Shown: positions 1 to 10,364, counted from the stretch's first letter. The stretch is 64,000 nt of DNA from Desulforamulus hydrothermalis Lam5 = DSM 18033 (GCF_000315365.1 NZ_CAOS01000007.1:46567-110566), one strand, 5' to 3'. Numbers and translations: made by a program. The notes: a model not told the origin generated them from the letters alone.

Positions 1-21
1 ATCGAGGAGGTGCTGGCGTAA
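1..21 (+). CDS. rplD: Ribosomal protein L4, C-terminal end only (partial)
   Basis: Only the last six codons (IEEVLA) and the TAA stop are in the window. The stop overlaps the ATG of rplW as TAATG, the usual translational coupling of L4 and L23. The identity comes from its position directly before rplW and the L4-like ending; the rest of the gene lies outside. Confidence 0.6.
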   Translation: MEEVLA

Positions 22-308
22 TGAAAAATCCGCGCGACATCCTCATCAAGCCGGTGGTTACCGAAAAAAGTACCCGTTTATTAGCCGATAACAAATACAC
101 CTTTATTGTTGATTTGAAAGCTAATAAGACCGAAATTAAACAGGCTGTTGAGGATATCTTCAAGGTCAAGGTGGAAAAGGTTAACACCATGCGGGTGAAG
201 GGCAAACTTAAGCGTGTGCGCCAATTCATCGGCAGAACACCTGAACGCAAAAAAGCCATTGTTACCTTGCGAGAAGGCGACAAGATCGAGATCTTTGAAG
301 GACTGTAA
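21..308 (+). CDS. rplW: 50S ribosomal protein L23
   Basis: 95-residue L23, which binds 23S rRNA near the peptide exit tunnel and forms a docking site for trigger factor and SRP. The N-terminus ([15 protein letters not shown]) and the basic central loop ([21 protein letters not shown]) are typical, and the length is normal. The ATG overlaps the stop of rplD, and GAGGAGG upstream is the ribosome binding site. It is part of the S10 operon and is followed by rplB after 14 bases. Confidence 0.97.
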   Translation: MKNPRDILIKPVVTEKSTRLLADNKYTFIVDLKANKTEIKQAVEDIFKVKVEKVNTMRVKGKLKRVRQFIGRTPERKKAIVTLREGDKIEIFEGL

Positions 309-322
309 GGAGGGAAGCCCAG

Positions 323-1147
323 GTGGCAGTAAAATCTTATAAACCTACCTCACCTGGCCGCCGGTTTGTTACCGTCCCCGACTTTAGCGAGATCACCAAG
401 ACCAAACCTGAAAAATCTCTGCTGGAGCCTCTTAAAAAGAACGGAGGACGCAACGCCCAGGGCCGCATTACCGTACGGCACCAGGGTGGTGGCCACAAGC
501 GGATGTACCGCATTATTGATTTTAAGCGCAACAAAGACGGTATTCCGGCTAAAGTTGCAGCTATTGAATACGATCCTAACCGTTCCGCCCGCATTGCCCT
601 GCTGCACTATGTGGACGGTGAAAAGCGCTATATTATTGCTCCCGTAGGCCTGGAAGTTGGCATGACCGTTGAATCGGGCCCCAATGCAGACATTAAAGTG
701 GGTAACTGCCTGCCCCTGCGCAACATTCCGGTGGGCACCATGGTACACAACGTTGAACTGTACCCGGGGGCCGGCGGCCAACTGGTTCGCTCTGCCGGTG
801 CTGCTGCCCAGTTAATGGCGAAAGAAGGCAAGTATGCTAACCTGCGCCTGCCTTCCGGCGAAATGCGGCTGGTGCTGCAGGAGTGCCGCGCCACTGTCGG
901 CCAGGTTGGCAACCTGGAACACGAAAACATTACCATTGGTAAAGCCGGTCGGGCCCGTCACCTGGGTATCAGACCCACAGTACGCGGTAAAGTTATGAAC
1001 CCGGTTGATCACCCCCACGGCGGTGGTGAAGGACGTAACCCCATCGGCCGTCAACCCTCTACTCCTTGGGGTAAACTGGCAATGGGCGTTAAGACCCGCG
1101 GTAAGAAAAAGAGCGATCGCCTGATAGTTAAACGCCGCAGTAAATAA
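323..1147 (+). CDS. rplB: 50S ribosomal protein L2
   Basis: 274-residue L2, a core protein of the peptidyl-transferase region that is needed for subunit joining. The sequence starts [15 protein letters not shown] and carries the conserved C-terminal segment [14 protein letters not shown] with the functional histidine. The start codon is GTG, preceded by AAGGAGGG. Length is full for the family. It belongs to the S10 operon between rplW and rpsS. Confidence 0.98.
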   Translation: MAVKSYKPTSPGRRFVTVPDFSEITKTKPEKSLLEPLKKNGGRNAQGRITVRHQGGGHKRMYRIIDFKRNKDGIPAKVAAIEYDPNRSARIALLHYVDGEKRYIIAPVGLEVGMTVESGPNADIKVGNCLPLRNIPVGTMVHNVELYPGAGGQLVRSAGAAAQLMAKEGKYANLRLPSGEMRLVLQECRATVGQVGNLEHENITIGKAGRARHLGIRPTVRGKVMNPVDHPHGGGEGRNPIGRQPSTPWGKLAMGVKTRGKKKSDRLIVKRRSK

Positions 1148-1217
1148 AGGCATGGGGTCGTTGTACGCCCGGCCCCGTGAATTTGGAACATGAGCATGAT
1201 CCGGAAGGAGGTTCATA

Positions 1218-1496
1218 ATGGCTCGTTCTCTTAAAAAAGGACCGTTTATTGACGATCACCTGTTAAAAAAAATTGAGCAGATGAATGAGAAGGGTGAAAA
1301 AAAGGTTATCAAAACCTGGTCCCGCCGTTCCACCATCTTCCCGCAGATGATTGGCCATACCATTGCAGTATATGACGGCCGTAAGCATATTCCGGTATAT
1401 ATTACAGAAGATATGGTTGGACACAAACTGGGTGAATTTGCACCTACCCGTACCTACAGAGGACACGCCGGCGAGCGTTCCACTGGTGTTAAGTAA
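1218..1496 (+). CDS. rpsS: 30S ribosomal protein S19
   Basis: 92-residue S19, a protein of the 30S head that pairs with S13 near the A site. The opening [18 protein letters not shown] and the motif [16 protein letters not shown] are diagnostic. It has an AAGGAGG ribosome binding site and an ATG start. The 70-base gap after rplB contains no visible gene or strong hairpin. Confidence 0.98.
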   Translation: MARSLKKGPFIDDHLLKKIEQMNEKGEKKVIKTWSRRSTIFPQMIGHTIAVYDGRKHIPVYITEDMVGHKLGEFAPTRTYRGHAGERSTGVK

Positions 1497-1516
1497 CCAT
1501 AAGAGGGGGCTAAACG

Positions 1517-1858
1517 ATGGAAGCGAGAGCAGTCGCCAAATTTATCCGCGTATCCCCGCGTAAGGCCCGCATGGTAGTAGATTTGATTCGGGGCAAAAAG
1601 TTAAACGAGGCCTTGGCCATCCTGCGCTACACCCCGAACAAAGCTGCCGCTGCCGTTACCAAGGTAGTCAAGTCTGCTGCTGCTAACGCGGAACATAACT
1701 ATGACATGGATAAAGATGAATTGGTCATTACCAAAATTTATGTAGACCAGGGTCCCAGCCTGAAGCGTATGATGCCCAGAGCCATGGGCCGTGCGGATAT
1801 TATTAAAAGAAGAACCAGCCACATTACAGTTGTGGTTTCGGACAAAAAGGAGGGATAA
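1517..1858 (+). CDS. rplV: 50S ribosomal protein L22
   Basis: 113-residue L22, whose beta-hairpin lines the peptide exit tunnel and is a known macrolide-resistance site. The start [25 protein letters not shown] and the hairpin-tip region [16 protein letters not shown] identify it. The length is normal. Its stop is only four bases before the GTG of rpsC, suggesting coupled translation. Confidence 0.98.
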   Translation: MEARAVAKFIRVSPRKARMVVDLIRGKKLNEALAILRYTPNKAAAAVTKVVKSAAANAEHNYDMDKDELVITKIYVDQGPSLKRMMPRAMGRADIIKRRTSHITVVVSDKKEG

Positions 1859-1862
1859 TTGC

Positions 1863-2528
1863 GTGGGTCAGAAGGTTAACCCAAAGGGTTTGCGGATTGG
1901 CATAATCAAAGACTGGGAAGGTAAATGGTTTGCTGATAAGCGCAATTACTCCAATTTGCTGATTGAAGACGTTAAGATTCGTCAGTTTATCAAAGGCAAG
2001 CTTTACCAGGCCGGTATTTCTAAAACACAAATTGAGCGGGCGGCTAACCGGGTTAAGATTTCTATTCATACCGCTAAACCGGGCATTGTAATTGGTCGTG
2101 GCGGTGCTGAAGTGGAAGCTCTTAGAAAAGAGCTGGAAAAAATGACCGGCAAGCAAGTTCATGTTAACATTGTAGAAATTAAAAATCCGGAAGTTGATGC
2201 CCAACTGGTGGCTGAAAACATTGCTGCACAACTGGAGAAACGGGTGGCATTCCGCCGGGCCATGAAGCAAACCGTTCAAAGATCCCTCAGAATGGGCGCC
2301 AAGGGCATTAAAATTGCCTGCAGCGGTCGCTTGGCCGGCGCCGAAATTGCGCGTACCGAATGGTACAGCGAGGGAAAAGTACCCCTGCATACCCTGCGTG
2401 CAGATATAGACTATGGGTTTGCCGAAGCCAATACAACCTACGGTAAAATTGGCGTTAAAGTATGGATTTACAAAGGAGAAGTTTTACCGGAAGCGAAGAA
2501 AACCGCAGCCGGTCAAGGAGGCGAGTAA
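1863..2528 (+). CDS. rpsC: 30S ribosomal protein S3
   Basis: 221-residue S3, part of the mRNA entry channel and helicase of the 30S subunit. The family start [21 protein letters not shown] follows a GTG codon with AAGGAGGG upstream; an in-frame ATG 24 codons earlier lies inside rplV and is not used. A KH domain (about residues 40-110, including [16 protein letters not shown]) is followed by the S3 C-terminal domain. Confidence 0.97.
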   Translation: MGQKVNPKGLRIGIIKDWEGKWFADKRNYSNLLIEDVKIRQFIKGKLYQAGISKTQIERAANRVKISIHTAKPGIVIGRGGAEVEALRKELEKMTGKQVHVNIVEIKNPEVDAQLVAENIAAQLEKRVAFRRAMKQTVQRSLRMGAKGIKIACSGRLAGAEIARTEWYSEGKVPLHTLRADIDYGFAEANTTYGKIGVKVWIYKGEVLPEAKKTAAGQGGE

Positions 2529-2531
2529 CCG

Positions 2532-2966
2532 ATGCTTATTCCGAAAAGGGTTAAGTACCGCAAGCAGCACCGTCCCCGTGGCAACGGCGGTGTTACTAAA
2601 GGCGGTAGAGAAGTAAGCTTCGGCGAATACGGGATCCAGGCCCTGGAAGCAGGTTGGATTACTAACCGTCAAATCGAAGCTGCTCGTATTGCCATGACCC
2701 GTTATATCAAACGTGGTGGTAAAGTATGGATTCGCATTTTCCCGGATAAGCCCATCACCCAAAAACCGGCTGAAACCCGCATGGGTTCCGGTAAGGGTGC
2801 TCCGGAGCACTGGGTGGCTATAGTTAAGCCGGGCCGGATTATGTTTGAGGTTGCCGGGGTTCCCGAAGCAACTGCCCGTGAAGCCATGCGCTTGGCTATG
2901 CACAAGCTGCCTGTTAAATGCAAGTTCGTAAAACGTGGGGAAGTAGGTGAAGCCAATGAAAGCTAA
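2532..2966 (+). CDS. rplP: 50S ribosomal protein L16
   Basis: 144-residue L16, which contacts the A-site tRNA elbow and helps organise the peptidyl-transferase centre. The opening [17 protein letters not shown] and the motif [23 protein letters not shown] segment (here with AIVKPG) are characteristic. It starts three bases after rpsC and its 3' end overlaps the start of rpmC by 11 bases. Confidence 0.98.
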   Translation: MLIPKRVKYRKQHRPRGNGGVTKGGREVSFGEYGIQALEAGWITNRQIEAARIAMTRYIKRGGKVWIRIFPDKPITQKPAETRMGSGKGAPEHWVAIVKPGRIMFEVAGVPEATAREAMRLAMHKLPVKCKFVKRGEVGEANES

Positions 2967-3153
2967 GGAAATCAGAGATCTTACTGATGCCGAATTGGCT
3001 AAGAAGATAGATGACTCCAAAGACGAGCTCTTCAAGTTAAGATTTCAATTGGCAACCGGACAATTGGATAACCCCATGAAGATTAAAGAATGCAAGCGGA
3101 AAATTGCTCGTTTAAAAACTGTACAAACCGAGAGAAAACTTGGCATTCGCTAA
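2956..3153 (+). CDS. rpmC: 50S ribosomal protein L29
   Basis: 65-residue helical-hairpin protein at the tunnel exit next to L23. The chosen ATG gives the standard [17 protein letters not shown] start; a GTG three codons upstream is possible, but the GGTGA just before fits the ATG better. The gene overlaps the end of rplP, and rpsQ follows 41 bases later. Confidence 0.95.
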   Translation: MKAKEIRDLTDAELAKKIDDSKDELFKLRFQLATGQLDNPMKIKECKRKIARLKTVQTERKLGIR

Positions 3154-3194
3154 GCCGGTAACCGGTAATTGTCATCGACCAGGAAGGAGGTACG

Positions 3195-3464
3195 ATGGTG
3201 GAGCAAGGGCGTAATATGCGTAAGGTTCGCCAGGGCAGAGTGGTAAGCGATAAAATGGAAAAAACTGTTGTGGTAGCAGTTGAGGATCGTGTGCGCCACC
3301 CGCTGTACAACCGCACCATTCGTAAAACAAAGAAATTTAAAGCCCATGATGAAGAAAACAGCTGCCGCATTGGCGATATTGTTCGTATCATGGAAACCCG
3401 CCCGCTGTCCAAGGATAAGCGCTGGCGTGTTGTTGAAATCCTGGAACGGGCAGAACAACTGTAA
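3195..3464 (+). CDS. rpsQ: 30S ribosomal protein S17
   Basis: 89-residue S17, an OB-fold primary binder of 16S rRNA. The segment [16 protein letters not shown] and the end [10 protein letters not shown] are typical. An AAGGAGG box lies 5 bases before the ATG. The N-terminus is a few residues longer than many homologues. It is the last gene of the S10 part before rplN. Confidence 0.97.
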   Translation: MVEQGRNMRKVRQGRVVSDKMEKTVVVAVEDRVRHPLYNRTIRKTKKFKAHDEENSCRIGDIVRIMETRPLSKDKRWRVVEILERAEQL

Positions 3465-3503
3465 GGTTTTGGCCGATACCGGGTACGAAGGGAGGTTTAT
3501 GCC

Positions 3504-3872
3504 GTGATTCAAGTGCAAACCATTTTAAAAGCTGCAGATAACACCGGGGCTCGCAAGTTAATGTGCATCCGTGTGCTGGGCGGATCCCTGCGTCGTTATG
3601 CCAGCGTTGGCGATATTATCATAGCTTCCGTTAAAGAAGCTACACCCGGCGGCGTTGTTAAAAAAGGTGATGTGGTTAAGTGCGTAGTTGTCCGCACCAA
3701 CAAAGAAGTACGCCGGCCGGACGGCTCATACATCAAGTTTGATGAAAACGCAGCCGTTATTATTAAAGACGATAAAACCCCCAGGGGTACACGTATTTTT
3801 GGACCTGTGGCCCGGGAACTGCGTGAAAAAGACTTTATGAAAATCGTTTCCCTGGCACCTGAAGTTATCTAG
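3504..3872 (+). CDS. rplN: 50S ribosomal protein L14
   Basis: 122-residue L14, which contacts 16S rRNA in an intersubunit bridge and is the target of the silencing factor RsfS. The start [19 protein letters not shown] and the end [13 protein letters not shown] are canonical. It uses GTG with GGGAGG upstream. It opens the spc-type part of the cluster. Confidence 0.98.
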   Translation: MIQVQTILKAADNTGARKLMCIRVLGGSLRRYASVGDIIIASVKEATPGGVVKKGDVVKCVVVRTNKEVRRPDGSYIKFDENAAVIIKDDKTPRGTRIFGPVARELREKDFMKIVSLAPEVI

Positions 3873-3885
3873 TGGCTTAAAGCAA

Positions 3886-3943
3886 GAGGTAAGAGTGGTA
3901 GGAGAGAAAATCGATCCAACCTCTGTCTTCCACCTCTCACCTC
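3886..3943 (+). other. Imperfect hairpin in the rplN-rplX gap
   Basis: The 84-base gap between rplN and rplX holds GAGGTAAGAGTGG at 3886 and CCACCTCTCACCTC at 3930, which pair with one bulge around a ~31-base loop. There is no T-run, so it is not a standard terminator. It could be an RNA processing or regulatory element, or a dispersed repeat; neither is shown. Confidence 0.45.
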
Positions 3944-3956
3944 AAACAGGAGGTGT

Positions 3957-4286
3957 ATGAACGACATGCCGAAAGTTCACGTTCGCAAGGGCGATACTGT
4001 ACTTGTCATCACCGGTAAAGATGCCGGCAAGAAGGGTAAAGTAGTATCCGTTGAACCGGCTAAAAGCCGCGTGATTGTCGAAGGCATTAACATTGTCAAG
4101 CGTCACATGAAGGCCACTCCCCAGATGCCCCAGGGCGGCATTGTGGAAAAAGAGGCCCCCATCCATAGCTCCAACGTTATGCTGTATTGCTCTAAATGCA
4201 ACAAACCCACCAGAATTAAGAAAAAGATTCTGGATAACGGCAACAAAGAGCGGGTTTGCAAGCATTGCGGGGAAAGTCTCAGCTAA
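3957..4286 (+). CDS. rplX: 50S ribosomal protein L24 with C-terminal zinc ribbon
   Basis: 109-residue L24, an assembly initiator of the 50S subunit. A KOW domain ([23 protein letters not shown]) occupies the N-terminus. The C-terminus carries two CxxC pairs (C78/C81 and C101/C104), a probable zinc ribbon. The ATG at 3957 is only 3 bases after AGGAGG, so the ATG at 3966 ([10 protein letters not shown]) is a serious alternative start. Confidence 0.95.
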   Translation: MNDMPKVHVRKGDTVLVITGKDAGKKGKVVSVEPAKSRVIVEGINIVKRHMKATPQMPQGGIVEKEAPIHSSNVMLYCSKCNKPTRIKKKILDNGNKERVCKHCGESLS

Positions 4287-4313
4287 CAAGGGCGCCGGAA
4301 AGGAGGAGAACAC

Positions 4314-4859
4314 GTGGCAAGGCTGAAGGAAAAATATCAAAAGGAAGTTGTACCTGCTTTAATGCAGAAATTTGGCTACAAGAATATTATGCAGGTACCT
4401 AAAATAGAAAAAGTTGTTGTTAACATTGGTCTGGGTGAAGCTATTCAAAACAGCAAAGCCGTTGACGCAGCCGTCGGCGACTTGATGGCTATTACCGGCC
4501 AGCGCCCCATCACCACCAAAGCCAAAAAGTCCATCGCTGCCTTTAAACTCCGTGCAGGCATGACCATTGGCGCTAAAGTTACCCTGCGTGGTGAACGGAT
4601 GTATGAATTTGTTGATAAGCTGTTCAACATTGCCTTACCCCGGGTAAGAGATTTCCGCGGCGTTACCGACAAATCTTTTGACGGTCGCGGCAACTACACC
4701 CTGGGCCTTAAGGAACAGCTTATTTTCCCGGAAATTGAATATGATAAAATTGACAAAGTGCGTGGTATGGATATTACATTCGTAACCACTGCCAAAACCG
4801 ACGAAGAAGCCAGAGAGCTGCTGAGACTGATGGGCATGCCCTTTGTTAAAGCTAGCTAA
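4314..4859 (+). CDS. rplE: 50S ribosomal protein L5
   Basis: 181-residue L5, a 5S rRNA-binding protein of the central protuberance that contacts P-site tRNA. The segments [35 protein letters not shown] and [17 protein letters not shown] identify it. It starts with GTG after AAGGAGGAG. Length and spacing are normal for the spc operon. Confidence 0.98.
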   Translation: MARLKEKYQKEVVPALMQKFGYKNIMQVPKIEKVVVNIGLGEAIQNSKAVDAAVGDLMAITGQRPITTKAKKSIAAFKLRAGMTIGAKVTLRGERMYEFVDKLFNIALPRVRDFRGVTDKSFDGRGNYTLGLKEQLIFPEIEYDKIDKVRGMDITFVTTAKTDEEARELLRLMGMPFVKAS

Positions 4860-4882
4860 CTTCCGGTAAAGGAGGGTGTTCG

Positions 4883-5068
4883 ATGGCCAAAAAATCCATG
4901 ATCGAAAAATCAAAAAGACCACCGAAATTCGCAGTGCGTGCCCATAATCGTTGCAAACTGTGTGGTCGCCCCCATGCCTATATGAGAAAATTTGGCATTT
5001 GCCGTATTTGCTTCCGTGAACTTTCCTACCGTGGAGAGATTCCTGGAGTTAAGAAAGCCAGCTGGTAA
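4883..5068 (+). CDS. rpsN: 30S ribosomal protein S14, type Z (zinc-binding)
   Basis: 61-residue short S14 of the zinc-containing form, a 30S head protein. The zinc ligands C24, C27, C40 and C43 are present ([20 protein letters not shown]) and the ending GVKKASW is standard. The preceding GGAGGG gives a good ribosome binding site. It lies between rplE and rpsH as in other Firmicutes. Confidence 0.98.
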   Translation: MAKKSMIEKSKRPPKFAVRAHNRCKLCGRPHAYMRKFGICRICFRELSYRGEIPGVKKASW

Positions 5069-5089
5069 TCAGGAAGGAGGTTGCATCAC

Positions 5090-5488
5090 ATGGTCATGAC
5101 TGATCCCATTGCGGATTTCCTCACCAGAATTCGCAATGCTAATACTGTTTACCATGATAAAGTAGAAGCCCCGGCCTCCAACGTTAAAAAGGCTATTGCG
5201 GAAATTTTAAAGCAAGAGGGCTATATTAAAGACTACGAAACTATTGATGATGGTAAACAAGGTGTCATCAGAATTTATCTGAAATATGGCAGCAACAAGC
5301 AGCGCGTCATCAGCGGCTTGAAAAGAATTTCCAAGCCCGGTCTGCGGGTATATGCGAAAAAAGATCAAATTCCCAAAGTATTGGGCGGCCTGGGTATTGC
5401 AATTGTTTCTACATCAAAAGGAATCATGACCGACAAACAAGCGCGTCAAGCCGGTCTGGGCGGCGAGGTTGTTTGCTACGTCTGGTAG
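5090..5488 (+). CDS. rpsH: 30S ribosomal protein S8
   Basis: 132-residue S8, a primary 16S rRNA binder that represses the spc operon in some bacteria. The start [15 protein letters not shown] and the end [11 protein letters not shown] are typical. ATG 5090 lies 9 bases after AAGGAGG and is preferred; the ATG at 5096 and a TTG at 5081 are alternatives. Confidence 0.97.
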   Translation: MVMTDPIADFLTRIRNANTVYHDKVEAPASNVKKAIAEILKQEGYIKDYETIDDGKQGVIRIYLKYGSNKQRVISGLKRISKPGLRVYAKKDQIPKVLGGLGIAIVSTSKGIMTDKQARQAGLGGEVVCYVW

Positions 5489-5512
5489 CGTTCGTAACAG
5501 GAGGTGTGATTG

Positions 5513-6061
5513 ATGTCCAGGATTGGTAAAAAACCCATTCCGGTGCCCCAGGGTGTAGACGTTCAGATTGACGGCAATGTAGTCAGAGTTAAAGGCCCCA
5601 TAGGTCAACTGGAGCGGGAATTCCACCGGGATATGATTATTAAGCTGGAAGAAGGCAACCTGGTGGTAGAACGCCCCAGTGATGCGAAGAATCACCGGTC
5701 TCTGCATGGTTTAACCCGCACCCTGTTAAGCAATATGGTAGAAGGCGTAACCAAAGGTTTTCAGCGCAATCTGGAACTGGTTGGTGTCGGCTACCGTGCT
5801 GCCAAGCAAGGGAATAAGCTGGTGTTAACCATTGGTTATTCTCACCCGGTGGAAATTGAACCCCCGGCAGGAATTGAAATTGAAGTTCCGGCTCCTACCA
5901 AGATTTCTGTTAAAGGGGCCGATAAACAAGCAGTGGGCCAACTGGCAGCCAATATTCGTGCTGTGCGTGAGCCCGAACCTTATAAAGGCAAGGGGATTAA
6001 ATACGAAGGCGAAGTTATCCGCCGTAAGGCAGGTAAAGCCGGCGGTAAAGGTAAGAAATAG
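5513..6061 (+). CDS. rplF: 50S ribosomal protein L6
   Basis: 182-residue L6, a two-domain protein near the sarcin-ricin loop. The start [15 protein letters not shown] and the C-terminal signature [15 protein letters not shown] are diagnostic. ATG 5513 is 8 bases after AGGAGG; a TTG one codon earlier is less well placed. rplR follows after 18 bases. Confidence 0.98.
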   Translation: MSRIGKKPIPVPQGVDVQIDGNVVRVKGPIGQLEREFHRDMIIKLEEGNLVVERPSDAKNHRSLHGLTRTLLSNMVEGVTKGFQRNLELVGVGYRAAKQGNKLVLTIGYSHPVEIEPPAGIEIEVPAPTKISVKGADKQAVGQLAANIRAVREPEPYKGKGIKYEGEVIRRKAGKAGGKGKK

Positions 6062-6079
6062 GGAAGGAGTTGAACTCGG

Positions 6080-6448
6080 TTGCTTACCAAAATTGACCGT
6101 AAAGCGATACGTGCAAAACGTCGTCGCAGAGTACGGAATAAAATTGTGGGCACAGCGGCAAGACCTCGTCTTAATGTGTTCCGCAGCTTGAACAATATTT
6201 ATGCCCAACTCATCAATGATGAAACTGGCGTGACAGTGATTGCTGCTTCAACCCTATCGCCGGAATTAAAAGGTCAGCTGAAAAGCGGCGGCAATATTGA
6301 GGCTGCCAAAGCTGTCGGAAACTTAATCGGTAAAAAGGCCCTGGAGAAAGGCATTAAGCAGGTTGTATTTGACCGGGCCGGCTATATTTATCACGGCCGG
6401 GTCAAAGCTCTGGCAGAAGGTGCCAGAGAAGCAGGGCTGGACTTCTAG
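6080..6448 (+). CDS. rplR: 50S ribosomal protein L18
   Basis: 122-residue L18, which binds 5S rRNA together with L5. The arginine-rich N-terminus ([16 protein letters not shown]), [16 protein letters not shown] and the end [24 protein letters not shown] are characteristic. It uses a TTG start after GGAAGGAG. Length is normal. Confidence 0.97.
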   Translation: MLTKIDRKAIRAKRRRRVRNKIVGTAARPRLNVFRSLNNIYAQLINDETGVTVIAASTLSPELKGQLKSGGNIEAAKAVGNLIGKKALEKGIKQVVFDRAGYIYHGRVKALAEGAREAGLDF

Positions 6449-6478
6449 TCTTAAGACAAAGGAGGGAAGCAACGACTC

Positions 6479-6979
6479 ATGGCAAGAATTGACGCCAGCA
6501 AGTTGGAACTAACCGAGAAGGTTGTGTATATAAACCGTGTAGCCAAAGTTGTAAAGGGCGGCCGGCGCTTTAGCTTTTCCGCCCTGGTAGTGGTCGGCGA
6601 CGGCAACGGCCATGTGGGAGCCGGCTTAGGGAAGGCGGCAGAAGTTCCCGAAGCCATCCGCAAGGGTGTTGAAGATGCCAAGAAAAATCTGATTAAAGTG
6701 CCCTTACATGGCACAACCATTACGCACGAAGTAGTGGGCCATTTTGGCGCCGGCAAAGTTTTAATGAAGCCTGCCGCCAAAGGTACCGGAGTTATTGCCG
6801 GCGGCCCTGTGCGGGCAATTTTGGAACTGGCCGGGATTCGGGATATTTTAACCAAATCCCTGGGCTCCAACAATGCCAACAACATGGTTAACGCTACTAT
6901 GGACGGTCTTAAAAAACTTAAGACCCCTGAAGAAGTAGCCCGCTTACGTGGCAAAACAGTGGAAGAATTGTTAGGTTAG
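6479..6979 (+). CDS. rpsE: 30S ribosomal protein S5
   Basis: 166-residue S5, involved in decoding accuracy and the mRNA entry channel. The S5 domain [21 protein letters not shown] and the C-terminal [17 protein letters not shown] are typical. ATG start preceded by AAGGAGGG with a slightly long spacer. It is followed by rpmD after 11 bases. Confidence 0.98.
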   Translation: MARIDASKLELTEKVVYINRVAKVVKGGRRFSFSALVVVGDGNGHVGAGLGKAAEVPEAIRKGVEDAKKNLIKVPLHGTTITHEVVGHFGAGKVLMKPAAKGTGVIAGGPVRAILELAGIRDILTKSLGSNNANNMVNATMDGLKKLKTPEEVARLRGKTVEELLG

Positions 6980-6990
6980 GGGGACGGACA

Positions 6991-7170
6991 ATGGCCAAGC
7001 TGAAAATCACACTGGTACGCAGTCTTATCGGCAGGCCGGAGGCACAGCGGAAAATTGTCCGCGCCCTTGGCTTGGGTAAGACCAATAGTGTAGTGGAAAA
7101 AAGTGATTCTCCCGCCATCAGGGGAATGATCAATAAAGTTGCTCACCTGGTTAAGGTTGAGGAAGCCTAA
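6991..7170 (+). CDS. rpmD: 50S ribosomal protein L30
   Basis: A 59-residue reading frame, [20 protein letters not shown] to [10 protein letters not shown], matches bacterial L30 in length and pattern (ITLVRS-IGRPE and [11 protein letters not shown]). It binds 23S rRNA in the 50S subunit. It sits in its conserved place between rpsE and rplO with GGGGGACGG upstream. Confidence 0.96.
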   Translation: MAKLKITLVRSLIGRPEAQRKIVRALGLGKTNSVVEKSDSPAIRGMINKVAHLVKVEEA

Positions 7171-7184
7171 AGGAGGTGTACCGG

Positions 7185-7625
7185 TTGAATCTCCACGAAT
7201 TAAGACCAGCCCCCGGAGCGAGAAGAAAAGCAACCCGCAAGGGCCAGGGTATCGGTTCCGGTTTAGGTAAAACCGCCGGCAGAGGACATAAAGGTCAAAA
7301 GGCAAGATCCGGCGGCGGTGTACGCCCTGGTTTTGAAGGCGGTCAAATGCCTTTGCAGCGCCGGTTCCCTAAACGGGGCTTCACCAATATCTTTAAAAAG
7401 AAAATCACTGCCATTAATGTGGATGCCCTCAATGTGTTTGAATCCGGCACAGAGGTAACCCCTGAGAAATTACTGGAAGCAGGTGTGATCAAGAAAATCG
7501 GCGACGGTGTAAAAATTCTGGGTGACGGCAACCTGGAAAAAGCTTTAACCGTGAAGGTGCACGCCTTTAGCCAAACGGCTGCTGAAAAGATAGCAGCTGC
7601 CGGCGGAAAAGCCGAGGTGATCTAA
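7185..7625 (+). CDS. rplO: 50S ribosomal protein L15
   Basis: 146-residue L15, a late-assembling 50S protein with a long unstructured N-terminal arm ([20 protein letters not shown]) and the conserved [17 protein letters not shown]. The TTG at 7185 gives the family start [14 protein letters not shown] with AGGAGG 9 bases upstream; a GTG three codons earlier overlaps that binding site and is rejected. Confidence 0.97.
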   Translation: MNLHELRPAPGARRKATRKGQGIGSGLGKTAGRGHKGQKARSGGGVRPGFEGGQMPLQRRFPKRGFTNIFKKKITAINVDALNVFESGTEVTPEKLLEAGVIKKIGDGVKILGDGNLEKALTVKVHAFSQTAAEKIAAAGGKAEVI

Positions 7626-7627
7626 GG

Positions 7628-8887
7628 TTGTTAGATAACCTGAAAACCGCTTTTAAACTGGACGAACTGCGCAGCAAGCTGCTGTTTACCTTAGCCATGC
7701 TGTTCTTGTTCCGGGTGGGCGCCCACATCCCGGTGCCCGGCATTAACCCGGCTGCTTTTGCAGATCTGCTGACCAAGGGACAATTGCTGGGTTTCTTTGA
7801 TGTCATTTCCGGGGGTGCCTTTAAAAATGCCAGTATTTTTGCCATGAGCATTACCCCCTACATTAACGCCTCTATTATTATGCAGCTGTTAACGGTGGTA
7901 ATACCGCACCTGGAAAGGTTGGCCAAGGAAGGCGAGGAAGGACGCAAGAAAATCACCCAGTACACCCGCTATTTTACGGCCGTACTGGCCTTTATCCAGG
8001 CCATCGGTATGTCGGTGGCGCTTAAAGGGGCACTGGTTAATCCCACCGTATTAAACTACCTGCTGGTGGCTATCACATTTACAGCAGGGACGGTATTACT
8101 GATGTGGATTGGCGAGCAGATTACCGAAAAAGGCATTGGCAACGGTATTTCCCTGTTGATTTTTGCAGGTATTGTATCCCGTATTCCGGCAGCCCTTGTG
8201 AGCATCGGCCAGTATCTGCAGGCCGGCACAATTAACATCCTGAGCGTTCTGGTTCTGGTTGTTATCGGCGCCCTGGTGATTGCTGCGGTTGTGGCTGTGC
8301 AGGAAGGCCAGCGCCGTATCCCTGTACAATACGCCAAGCGTGTTGTGGGGCGTCGGGTTTACGGCGGTCAAACTTCTCACCTGCCCTTAAAAGTGAACCA
8401 GGCCGGCGTGATCCCCATCATCTTTGCCTCGTCACTTTTAATGTTCCCGGGTCAGATTGCTTCCTGGTTTGCCGGCAATGCCGTAGCAGACTGGTACCTC
8501 AAGTGGTTTGCCTGGGGGGGCGTACTGAACAGCATTCTTTATGCCATGCTGATCATTGGCTTCACATATTTCTACACAGCGGTGATTATGAACCCGCTGG
8601 ATATGGCGGAAAACATTAAAAAGTATGGTGGCTTTATTCCCGGTCTGCGTCCGGGCCGTTCTACCGCCGAATATATCAGTAAAATCATGAGCAGGATTAC
8701 ACTGGCGGGCGCTGTTTTCCTGGCTGTTATCGCCATCCTGCCCAACATCATACTTACCTTAACCCGGATTCCCAACGTATACTTTGGCGGCACCGCTCTC
8801 TTAATCGTGGTGGGTGTTGCTTTAGATACGATGAAGCAGATTGAGTCGCACCTGCTGATGCGGAGTTACCAGGGATTCCTGAAGTAG
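7628..8887 (+). CDS. secY: Protein translocase channel subunit SecY
   Basis: 419-residue core of the Sec translocon, with about ten hydrophobic membrane segments. [13 protein letters not shown] near the N-terminus, the cytoplasmic loop with [17 protein letters not shown], and the plug region [20 protein letters not shown] are family hallmarks. It starts at TTG two bases after the rplO stop, suggesting coupling. Unusually, map and not adk follows it. Confidence 0.98.
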   Translation: MLDNLKTAFKLDELRSKLLFTLAMLFLFRVGAHIPVPGINPAAFADLLTKGQLLGFFDVISGGAFKNASIFAMSITPYINASIIMQLLTVVIPHLERLAKEGEEGRKKITQYTRYFTAVLAFIQAIGMSVALKGALVNPTVLNYLLVAITFTAGTVLLMWIGEQITEKGIGNGISLLIFAGIVSRIPAALVSIGQYLQAGTINILSVLVLVVIGALVIAAVVAVQEGQRRIPVQYAKRVVGRRVYGGQTSHLPLKVNQAGVIPIIFASSLLMFPGQIASWFAGNAVADWYLKWFAWGGVLNSILYAMLIIGFTYFYTAVIMNPLDMAENIKKYGGFIPGLRPGRSTAEYISKIMSRITLAGAVFLAVIAILPNIILTLTRIPNVYFGGTALLIVVGVALDTMKQIESHLLMRSYQGFLK

Positions 8888-8900
8888 CAGGTGGGATTCT

Positions 8901-9647
8901 ATGATTACCATTAAGAATGAGCGAGAGTTAAACTACATGCGGGATGCAGGGCGGGTGGTGGCGCAAACCTTTGTCGAAATTAAGGACATGGTAAAGCCCG
9001 GCGTTACCACCAAAGAACTTGATTTAAAGGCTGAAGATTTTATTATCAGCAAGGGTGCTAAACCGGCTTTTAAAGGGTACGGCGGTTTCCCGGCAACCTT
9101 GTGCACCTCGGTTAATGAACAGGTGGTGCACGGCATCCCCGGTTTAAGAAAACTGGAAAATGGGGATATTATTAGCATTGACTGTGGTGCGGTAATTAAC
9201 GGTTTTGTCGGCGACAGCGCCATTACCCTCCCGGTTGGCGAAATCAGCCAGCAAGCCTGGGATTTATTAAAAGTCACCGAGCAATCCCTGTATGCCGGCA
9301 TTGCTCAAGCAGTGGAGGGGAACCGCCTGACAGATGTATCCCATGCCATCCAGCAATGGGTGGAAAAGCATAATATGTCAGTTGTTCGGGATTATGTAGG
9401 GCACGGTATCGGATCTAAAATACATGAAGACCCTCAGATACCCAATTTTGGACCTCCCGGCCGGGGCCCCCGGCTGAAAAAAGGCATGACGTTAGCCATT
9501 GAGCCAATGGTTAACCTGGGCACCTTTGAGGTGCGCACGCTGCCGGACAACTGGACGGTTGTGACACTGGACGGTAAGTTGTCGGCCCACTTTGAACACA
9601 CAATAGCCATAACCGATGATACACCAGAAATTCTTACAAAGATTTAA
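8901..9647 (+). CDS. map: Methionine aminopeptidase, type I
   Basis: 248-residue metalloprotease that removes the initiator methionine from new proteins. The metal ligands lie in [18 protein letters not shown] (two aspartates), YVGHGIG (histidine), IEPMVNLG (glutamate) and the final [10 protein letters not shown] (glutamate). HGIPG holds the catalytic histidine. No N-terminal zinc-finger extension is present. It starts 13 bases after secY. Confidence 0.97.
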   Translation: MITIKNERELNYMRDAGRVVAQTFVEIKDMVKPGVTTKELDLKAEDFIISKGAKPAFKGYGGFPATLCTSVNEQVVHGIPGLRKLENGDIISIDCGAVINGFVGDSAITLPVGEISQQAWDLLKVTEQSLYAGIAQAVEGNRLTDVSHAIQQWVEKHNMSVVRDYVGHGIGSKIHEDPQIPNFGPPGRGPRLKKGMTLAIEPMVNLGTFEVRTLPDNWTVVTLDGKLSAHFEHTIAITDDTPEILTKI

Positions 9648-9676
9648 GTGGCCAGGAACACAGAGAGGTGTTGAAA

Positions 9677-9985
9677 GTGCAAGGTTTGGTTGGTGAAGTG
9701 AGGCCCGGGCAGCTGGTAAGTTCGACCCAGGGGCGTGACGCAGGAAGGTACTACCTGGTTGTGCATCAGTCTGAGGATGGTTTTGTATTGGTTACTGACG
9801 GTGAATATAAAGGGATTGAAAAACCCAAGAAAAAAAACCCCAAGCATCTTAAAATCTGGCCGCTGGTTTCCCGGTCCGTCGGGGCGAAGCTGGTGTCCCG
9901 GAGCAAAGTAACAAATGCAGAAATAATGTCTGAACTGGCTGAGCTGTTGAAGCAACTCCAGGAAGAACCTTTACTCAAAGGGTAA
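9677..9985 (+). CDS. KOW domain-containing RNA-binding protein (L14e-like)
   Basis: About 102 residues beginning QGLVGEVRPGQLVSSTQGRDAGRYY, a KOW-type RNA-binding fold related to archaeal/eukaryotic L14e. Proteins of this type are common between map and infA in Clostridia; their exact role is not established. GTG 9677 has the best spacing from GAGAGG; GTG 9668 or TTG 9671 would add up to three residues. The C-terminal half is lysine-rich followed by a leucine-rich helix. Confidence 0.85.
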   Translation: MQGLVGEVRPGQLVSSTQGRDAGRYYLVVHQSEDGFVLVTDGEYKGIEKPKKKNPKHLKIWPLVSRSVGAKLVSRSKVTNAEIMSELAELLKQLQEEPLLKG

Positions 9986-10004
9986 GGAGGTTGGGTAAAG
10001 AGCA

Positions 10005-10223
10005 ATGTCTAAAAATGATGTTATAGAAGTAGAAGGTAAAGTATTGGAGCCACTGCCGAACGCCATGTTTCGGGTGGAATTGCAGAACGGGCACAAAGTC
10101 CTGGCCCATGTATCCGGTAAAATTCGCATGAATTTCATCCGCATACTGCCTGGCGACAGGGTTACGGTGGAACTGTCTCCCTATGACTTAACCCGGGGTC
10201 GCATCGTTTACCGCTTCAAGTAA
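10005..10223 (+). CDS. infA: Translation initiation factor IF-1
   Basis: 72-residue OB-fold factor that occupies the 30S A site during initiation. The start [39 protein letters not shown] and the end GRIVYRFK are canonical. AAGGAGG precedes the ATG by about 13 bases. rpmJ follows directly. Confidence 0.98.
   Translation: MSKNDVIEVEGKVLEPLPNAMFRVELQNGHKVLAHVSGKIRMNFIRILPGDRVTVELSPYDLTRGRIVYRFK

Positions 10224-10364
<141 letters not shown>

Noticed and set aside
350..781. Long minus-strand open frames inside rplB and other ribosomal genes
   Set aside because: They lie antisense to certain genes, lack ribosome binding sites and show no recognisable motifs.
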